This document shows, one piece after another, positions 59,282 to 64,000 of a stretch of 64,000 bases of DNA. Numbering within the stretch: the stretch's first letter is position 1; each line of letters begins with the position of its first letter. Location: NCBI RefSeq assembly GCF_014648875.1, contig NZ_BMRY01000001.1:727304-791303 (forward strand), in the 5' to 3' direction. This stretch comes from Streptomyces parvus. GTDB taxonomy: Bacteria; Actinomycetota; Actinomycetes; Streptomycetales; Streptomycetaceae. The notes beneath the pieces were generated by a model that was not told the DNA's origin, ran no database searches, and saw only the letters and a program-made list of their open reading frames with translations. A program made the position numbers and the translations under genes.

Positions 59282-60835
59282 TCAGATCCAGGCCAGTTCC
59301 CACAGGCGCCAGGTGCCGGTGCCGTCGGAGAGGTACTGGGAGCCGGCGACCTCGGACTTGGCGACGACGTAGTCCTTCTTCTGCCACAGCGGCAGCAGCG
59401 GGACGTCCTCGCCGACGAGCGCCTGCATCTCCTTGAAGTCGTTGGAGGTGCGGCTGCGGTCGCTGAACTGCTGCGTGGCGGCGATCAGCTGGTCCATCTT
59501 CTTGCTGGAGTAGCCGCTGTGCAGGACGTTCCCGGTGCCGACGAGCGGCTGGCTGAAGGTGTCGGGGTCCGGGAAGTCGGGGAACCAGCCGACGGTGTAC
59601 ATGTCGTACTTACCGGCCGCGTACTCCTTCTGGTACTTCGTCCACTCCACGGCCTGCACCGAGACCTTGAAGAGCCCGTCCTTCTCCAGCTGACGGCGCA
59701 GCTCGGCGGTCTCCTTGGTGTACATGTCGCCCTCGCGGTACGCGAAGTTGACGGCGACCGGCGTCTGCACCCCTGCCTGCTCCAGCAGCTGCTTGGCGCG
59801 CGCCGGGTCGGAGGAGGGGTAGGCGTCGAAGAACGGGGTGCTGTGCCCGATGTAGCCGGTGGGGATCAGCGAGTACAGCGGGTCGACCGTGCCCTGGTAG
59901 ACCTTCCGGACCAGCGGGCCGCGGTCGAGGAGCGCGGCGACGGCCTGGCGGACCTTCTTCTCCCCGAAGGGCGAGTCCGCCCGGGAGTTGAAGATGATGT
60001 TGCGGATCTCGGCGCTGGCCGCCTCGGTCACCCGCACGTCCGGGTCGTTGACGTTCAGGTTGGCGAGCGTCTCGGACGGCAGCTGACGGTGGGCGATGTC
60101 CACCTCGTCGTTGTCCCAGGACGTCTGCAGTTCCTCGGAGGTCTTGAAGTAGCGGATGTTGACCGCTTCGCCGGTCTTCTTGAGCGCGCCCTTGTACTTC
60201 AGGTTCGGCACCAGCTCGGCGCGGTTCCCCGACTCGTACGACTTGAGGACGTACGGGCCGGAACCGTCGACCTGGTTGCCCGCACGGAGCTTGTCCTCGG
60301 GGTACTGGGTGCGGTCGACGATCGCCGCGGCGCCGGTGGCGATCTTCTGCGGGAAGGTCGCGTCCCGGCCGGACAGGTTGAACGTGATCGTGCGGCCCTC
60401 GGTCTTCACCGACTTGAGGGTCGGGAAGAGACCCGCGGGACCGACCTCCGACTTGATCCGGAAGATCCGGTCGAAGGAGTACTTGACGTCCTCGGCGGTG
60501 ATCTTGCGGCCGTTGGAGAAGGTCAGGTCGTCACGGAGCTTGCACTGGTACGTCTGGAGCTTCTGCCCGACGAACCCACAGCTCTCGGCGGCGTCCGGTT
60601 CCGGCGTGACGGCGTTGGGCTTGAAGGTCATCAGCGACTGGTAGATGTTGCTGTAGATCGCCCAGGAGCCCGCGTCGTAGGCGCCGGCCGGGTCGAGCGA
60701 CGTGACGACATCCGACGTGCCGACCGTGATCGCGTCGGACTTCGCCTCCCCCGACGGGAGCAGTTGCCAGGCACCGACGCCCGCTATGACCAATACCGCG
60801 AGAATCGCGAGAATCCGTACCCGGACCGACCGCAT
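59282..60835 (-). CDS. Orphan family 5 extracellular solute-binding protein (peptide ABC type)
   Basis: Encodes 517 residues. A short signal/anchor (VRILAILAVLVIAGVGAWQLL) has no lipobox Cys, so the protein may be membrane-anchored rather than lipidated. The SBP_bac_5 domain shows ITVGTSDVVTSLDPAGAYDAGSWAI, LTFSNGRKITAEDVKYSFDRI, GSGPYVLKSYESGNRAELV, DVRVTEAASAEIRNIIFNSRADSPF and YDMYTVGWFPDFPDPDTF. Ligands are probably peptides. GGGAGAG lies before the ATG at 60835. No permease or ATPase genes adjoin it. Confidence 0.9.
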   Translation of the reverse strand: MRSVRVRILAILAVLVIAGVGAWQLLPSGEAKSDAITVGTSDVVTSLDPAGAYDAGSWAIYSNIYQSLMTFKPNAVTPEPDAAESCGFVGQKLQTYQCKLRDDLTFSNGRKITAEDVKYSFDRIFRIKSEVGPAGLFPTLKSVKTEGRTITFNLSGRDATFPQKIATGAAAIVDRTQYPEDKLRAGNQVDGSGPYVLKSYESGNRAELVPNLKYKGALKKTGEAVNIRYFKTSEELQTSWDNDEVDIAHRQLPSETLANLNVNDPDVRVTEAASAEIRNIIFNSRADSPFGEKKVRQAVAALLDRGPLVRKVYQGTVDPLYSLIPTGYIGHSTPFFDAYPSSDPARAKQLLEQAGVQTPVAVNFAYREGDMYTKETAELRRQLEKDGLFKVSVQAVEWTKYQKEYAAGKYDMYTVGWFPDFPDPDTFSQPLVGTGNVLHSGYSSKKMDQLIAATQQFSDRSRTSNDFKEMQALVGEDVPLLPLWQKKDYVVAKSEVAGSQYLSDGTGTWRLWELAWI

Positions 60836-61107
60836 TGCCGTGCTCTCCCTTAACAGCCCCACCACGGCGGTCGCGTTTGTGACGCGCACGTCGCCGCATG
60901 TTCGCGCTTACCCAATCACACGATTTTCACATCTGGAAGAGTAAATGGGGCACTCACAGCCTTTTATTGGACACGCGCGGGAGACTCTGTCCGAAAAGGC
61001 TGTTTCGCGTCTCCTACCTGCGGGTTTCCGTAGCTGACGGTGACCCTTCGGTGTGGATTTCATGATGGCGGCCCGGGGCGCTGCGGACCGTCGCATCCGC
61101 AACGCGA
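60836..61107 (-). promoter_or_regulatory. A/T-rich leader with long inverted repeat before the binding-protein gene
   Basis: AGCCTTTT...GGACA (60958-60973) pairs with TGTCC...AAAAGGCT (60988-61001) to form an interrupted hairpin, 123 bases before the start codon. It may end metallophosphoesterase transcripts or act as a structured leader. The rest of the gap holds no gene. Confidence 0.5.
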
Positions 61108-62502
61108 CTACGCCTGACGGGAGGCCAGCTCCACGACGGTGATGTCGGACGGGGCACCCACCCGGACGGGCGGACCCCAGGCGCCCGCGCCGCGCGAGAC
61201 GAAGAGCTGGGTGTCGCCGTAGCGTTCGAGGCCGGCGACGGTGGGGTTGGCCAGCTCGGCGAGGAGGTTGCCGGGCCAGAGCTGCCCGCCGTGGGTGTGG
61301 CCGGAGAGCTGCAGGTCGACGCCGTGCTCGACGGCGTCGTGGATGACGACCGGCTGGTGCGCCATCAGGACGGCGGCGCGGCCCCGGTCCCGGTCGCCCA
61401 GCGCGGAGCCGAAGTCGGGGCCCTGCCCCTCGGTCTCGCCCGCGATGTCGTTGACCCCGGCGAGGTCGAAGCCCGCGATCTCGACCCGGGCGTTCTCCAG
61501 CGGGACCAGACCGAGTTCGCGGACGTGATCGATCCACTGCTCGGCGCCGGAGAAGTACTCGTGGTTGCCGGTGACGAAGTAGCTGCCGTGCCGGGCGCGG
61601 AGGGCGGCCAGCGGTTCGGCGGCGGAGCCGAGGTCCGCGACGGACCCGTCGACGAGGTCGCCGACGACGGCGACCAGGTCGGGCGAGGTCGCGTTGATCG
61701 TGTCGACGATCCGGCGGGTGTGGGCGCGGCCGAGGATCGGGCCGATGTGGATGTCGCTGACCACGGCGATCCGGAAGCCGTGGGCGGCGCGGGGCAGTTT
61801 GGCCAGCGGGACGGTGATCCGCCGGACGCTCGGCCCGCGCAGCACGCCGTACGCGCCGTACCCGACGGTGGCGAGCCCGGCGGCCGCCGCCGCGCCGCCG
61901 ACGACCCGGGAGACGAAGAGCCGGCGGGAGGGGTGGAGGGCGGGAGCCGGGGCGGAGGTGCTGGATGCGGGTTCCGCTTCCGGTTCCACGACAGGGCCGG
62001 GAGCGTCGGATGCGGTACGCGCCACCGCGTCCGAGGGAGCGGAGACCCCGCCGGAACCAGACTTCACCAGCTCTTCGGTACGGGGACGGGTCTCACCCGG
62101 GACCTCCGTGGGGGTGCCGGAAGTCTCCGCAGGGGTTCCGGAAGACGTTCCGCTTTCTGCCCCGGCCCGCACCGCGTCCCGCCGGGCGAGGATCCGCAGC
62201 AGAACCGGGCGTACGACCTCGCCCACGAGCAGCGCCAGCGTCAGATAGAGCAGGCAGGCCAGCCACAGGAAGCCCGGCCAGGCCAGCACCTGCTGGAGCC
62301 AGAAGGGAGCGCCCACCCGGCCCGACGTCATGGCGCCGACGCTCAGCAGGGGCAGTACGAAGGCCGCGACGGTGCCCGCCCGGCGCAGTCGGCTGCCGGG
62401 CGCCGTCGTGTCACCGACGAAGCGCCGCCACACATACCGGTGCACGGCGCCGAGCAGCGCCAGCACCACGAGTGCCACCAGGGCGAAGACCACTGCAGCC
62501 AT
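61108..62502 (-). CDS. Membrane-anchored metallophosphoesterase
   Basis: Encodes 464 residues. Three to four N-terminal membrane segments (about 1-105) are followed by a Thr/Ser/Pro/Glu linker and another hydrophobic segment with a twin-Arg-like start (RRLFVSRVVGGAAAAAGLATVG). The calcineurin-like domain (about 240-460) has VVSDIHIGP, VGDLVDGS, VTGNHEYFSG, MAHQP and LSGHTHGGQLWP, which supply all metal ligands. It probably hydrolyses phosphoesters outside the membrane, like YkuE/YaeI-type enzymes on lipids. Confidence 0.92.
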   Translation of the reverse strand: MAAVVFALVALVVLALLGAVHRYVWRRFVGDTTAPGSRLRRAGTVAAFVLPLLSVGAMTSGRVGAPFWLQQVLAWPGFLWLACLLYLTLALLVGEVVRPVLLRILARRDAVRAGAESGTSSGTPAETSGTPTEVPGETRPRTEELVKSGSGGVSAPSDAVARTASDAPGPVVEPEAEPASSTSAPAPALHPSRRLFVSRVVGGAAAAAGLATVGYGAYGVLRGPSVRRITVPLAKLPRAAHGFRIAVVSDIHIGPILGRAHTRRIVDTINATSPDLVAVVGDLVDGSVADLGSAAEPLAALRARHGSYFVTGNHEYFSGAEQWIDHVRELGLVPLENARVEIAGFDLAGVNDIAGETEGQGPDFGSALGDRDRGRAAVLMAHQPVVIHDAVEHGVDLQLSGHTHGGQLWPGNLLAELANPTVAGLERYGDTQLFVSRGAGAWGPPVRVGAPSDITVVELASRQA

Positions 62503-62526
62503 CCGAGCTTCCCCATGTTCCCGTCG

Positions 62527-62772
62527 TCATGCGCGTGTGCCGCGCAAAGCCCGGACTCCGCGCAACCCGATCACGCCGACCGCCGTCCCCAGAAGAAAGG
62601 ACGTGATGGCGAGCAGCAGGTGCACCCAGAAGTACCCGGTCGGTTCGCCCGCGTCGTCGAAGGCGAGCCCGCTGCCGTCCTGCCACAGGTTCTTGACGAA
62701 AGTGATCCAGATGAACCAGCTCCACACCCCGAACGCGAGCAGGAACCAGGACACGCGGCGGCTGAGCTTCAT
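62527..62772 (-). CDS. SCO4848-family small membrane protein
   Basis: Encodes 81 residues with two helices (WFLLAFGVWSWFIWITFVKNLW and YFWVHLLLAITSFLLGTAVGVIGLRG) and a Lys/Arg-rich start. It matches the family named after S. coelicolor SCO4848 and sits next to the carboxypeptidase gene as in that species (from memory). Its stop is 24 bases from the metallophosphoesterase start. Function unknown. Confidence 0.9.
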   Translation of the reverse strand: MKLSRRVSWFLLAFGVWSWFIWITFVKNLWQDGSGLAFDDAGEPTGYFWVHLLLAITSFLLGTAVGVIGLRGVRALRGTRA

Positions 62773-62905
62773 GGGTCCAGTATCGCCGTCGTCCCCCGGG
62801 CCCCTCGCCCGGGGTGGCGTCCGAACGGGGCCGTCCTGGCGTTCCCTGCGGCGGGTCAGCCGGTCCGGGTCCTCATCCACATCTTCGCCCTGTACGTTTC
62901 CGACC

Positions 62906-64000
62906 GTGCCTGTTCTGAAAAAGATCGCCCTCACGGTCACATCCGCCGCCCTTCTGTCCGGTTTCACCCTCACTCCGGCCGTGGCGGCCGACAAGGACAA
63001 GAGCGACGACAAGCAGCCCAAGCCGCCGGCCGTCATGTCCAGCCTCGGCGGGGAGCGGCTCAGCATGTCCGGCAGCCAGGTCAACCTGGGGCCGGGGGTT
63101 CCGGTGCTGCCCAAGGGGCTGACCGGCCGGTCGTGGATCGTGGCGGACGCGGAGAACGGCGACGTCCTGGCGGCGCACAACTCGCACTGGCGGCTGCCGC
63201 CCGCCTCCACCCTGAAGATGCTCTTCGCGGACACCGTGCTGCCCGCGCTCCAGCCCACCCAGACCCACAAGGTGACGGAGAGCGAGCTGGCCGGGGTCGG
63301 CGAGGGGAGCAGCCTCGTCGGGATCAAGGAGGACCACACCTACACGGTCCACGACCTGTGGCTCGGGGTGTTCCTGCGGTCGGGCAACGACGCGGTGCAC
63401 GTGCTCTCCGAGATGTACGGCGGTATCCCGCAGACGGTGGCCGCGATGCAGAAGCACGCGGAGGAGCTCCAGGCCCTGGACACCGTGGTGGTCTCGCCGG
63501 ACGGGTACGACGCGCCGCGCCAGGTCTCCAGCGCCTACGACCTGACGCTGATCGCCCGCAGCGGGATGCAGAAGAAGGACTTCCGCGAGTACGCGGCGAC
63601 CGCGTCGGCCGACTTCCCCGGCGAGAAGAAGAAGGGGAAGAAGCGCGACTCCTTCGAGATCCAGAACACCAACCGGCTGATCACCGGGGACATCGGCGTG
63701 GACCCGTACAAGGGCATCGCGGGCGTCAAGAACGGCTACACGACCCACGCGGGCAACACCTTCACCGGCGTCGCCGAGCGCAACGGCAAGGTCCTCCTGG
63801 TCACGGTCATGAACCCGTCGGCGGAGGAGAGCCACGCCGTCTACAAGGAGGCCGCCAAGCTGCTCGACTGGGGCTTCGCCGCGAGCGGCAAGGTGACCCC
63901 GGTCGGTGAGCTGGTGCCGCCGAAGTCCGTGGACACCGGTACCGGCACCTCGACCGGCGGCAAGGGCGCGGCGCCCGCCGCCGGTGCGGACCAGGGCACG
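62906..64000 (+). CDS. D-alanyl-D-alanine carboxypeptidase (penicillin-binding protein), partial
   Basis: 365 codons to the window edge; the C-terminus is missing. A signal peptide (KKIALTVTSAALLSGFTLTPAVAA) leads to a S11 peptidase domain. The nucleophile is Ser101 in PPASTLKML (SxxK), with RSGNDAVH (SxN) and VKNGYTTHAGNTF where the KTG triad is usually KTG, here KNG. It trims the terminal D-Ala of stem peptides outside the cell. A TACGTT -10-like element ends seven bases before the GTG at 62906 and no SD is present, so the mRNA may be leaderless. Confidence 0.93.
   Translation, partial: MPVLKKIALTVTSAALLSGFTLTPAVAADKDKSDDKQPKPPAVMSSLGGERLSMSGSQVNLGPGVPVLPKGLTGRSWIVADAENGDVLAAHNSHWRLPPASTLKMLFADTVLPALQPTQTHKVTESELAGVGEGSSLVGIKEDHTYTVHDLWLGVFLRSGNDAVHVLSEMYGGIPQTVAAMQKHAEELQALDTVVVSPDGYDAPRQVSSAYDLTLIARSGMQKKDFREYAATASADFPGEKKKGKKRDSFEIQNTNRLITGDIGVDPYKGIAGVKNGYTTHAGNTFTGVAERNGKVLLVTVMNPSAEESHAVYKEAAKLLDWGFAASGKVTPVGELVPPKSVDTGTGTSTGGKGAAPAAGADQGT

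Noticed and set aside
61291..63909. Long plus-strand frame across the metallophosphoesterase and carboxypeptidase
   Set aside because: Shadow frame; both real genes in other frames carry complete motifs.

Overview
The window is chromosomal DNA of a high-GC actinomycete, almost certainly Streptomyces. Codons are strongly G/C-biased at the third position, GTG and TTG starts and purine-rich Shine-Dalgarno (SD) sites are common, and several genes look leaderless. Intergenic regions carry strong GC hairpins. The gene order (D-Ala-D-Ala carboxypeptidase / small SCO4848-type membrane protein / metallophosphoesterase / TetR / sdhCDAB, then a Kdn-glycopolymer cluster, then a BMP nucleoside transporter with cdd and deoA) matches, from memory, the SCO4847 to SCO4890 neighbourhood of S. 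coelicolor read backwards. I could not check this against a database.

Layout. 1-10.9 kb: a cut-off membrane protein, a divergent LysR/MFS pair, a secreted L,D-transpeptidase, an ECF sigma factor with SnoaL-like tail facing a STAS protein, a large secreted subtilisin-like protease, a Uma2 nuclease-like protein and thymidine phosphorylase. 11-17 kb: a BMP-type nucleoside ABC transporter (ATPase, two permeases, separate lipoprotein) coupled to cytidine deaminase. A shared palindrome lies upstream of deoA, the ATPase operon and bmpA. 17-18.4 kb: an M20 amidohydrolase. 18.5-21.7 kb: an overlapping three-gene cassette (DUF262 protein, DUF3696-type AAA ATPase, unknown protein) that looks like an uncharacterised defence or stress system placed between housekeeping blocks.

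21.8-36.4 kb: a cell-wall glycopolymer cluster. It has a NeuB-type synthase, a CMP-sugar synthetase fused to a HAD phosphatase, two GT2/polysialyltransferase-like pairs, a DUF6716 glycosyltransferase, an acyltransferase, a GT8-TPR-pyruvyltransferase fusion and a TPR/GT29-like protein. Together they can make, activate and polymerise a nonulosonate such as Kdn and decorate the chain. 36.5-41.7 kb: a winged-helix regulator under a MerR-type promoter, a LysE exporter, a lipoprotein L,D-transpeptidase, an ECF sigma factor with its membrane partner and a relic of a sodium symporter. 41.8-47.6 kb: potassium transport, with a K+ channel next to kdpFABC, an extra 27-residue small ORF ahead of kdpF and 11-bp-phased direct repeats upstream.

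47.6-64 kb: small conserved proteins, a GH20 hexosaminidase, OHCU decarboxylase (probable CTG start), sdhCDAB, a membrane protein/DCC oxidoreductase/TetR block under TTGAAC-NN-GTTCAA operators, an orphan solute-binding protein, a metallophosphoesterase, an SCO4848-family protein and the start of a D-alanyl-D-alanine carboxypeptidase cut by the window edge. No rRNA, tRNA, CRISPR array, insertion sequence or prophage was seen.
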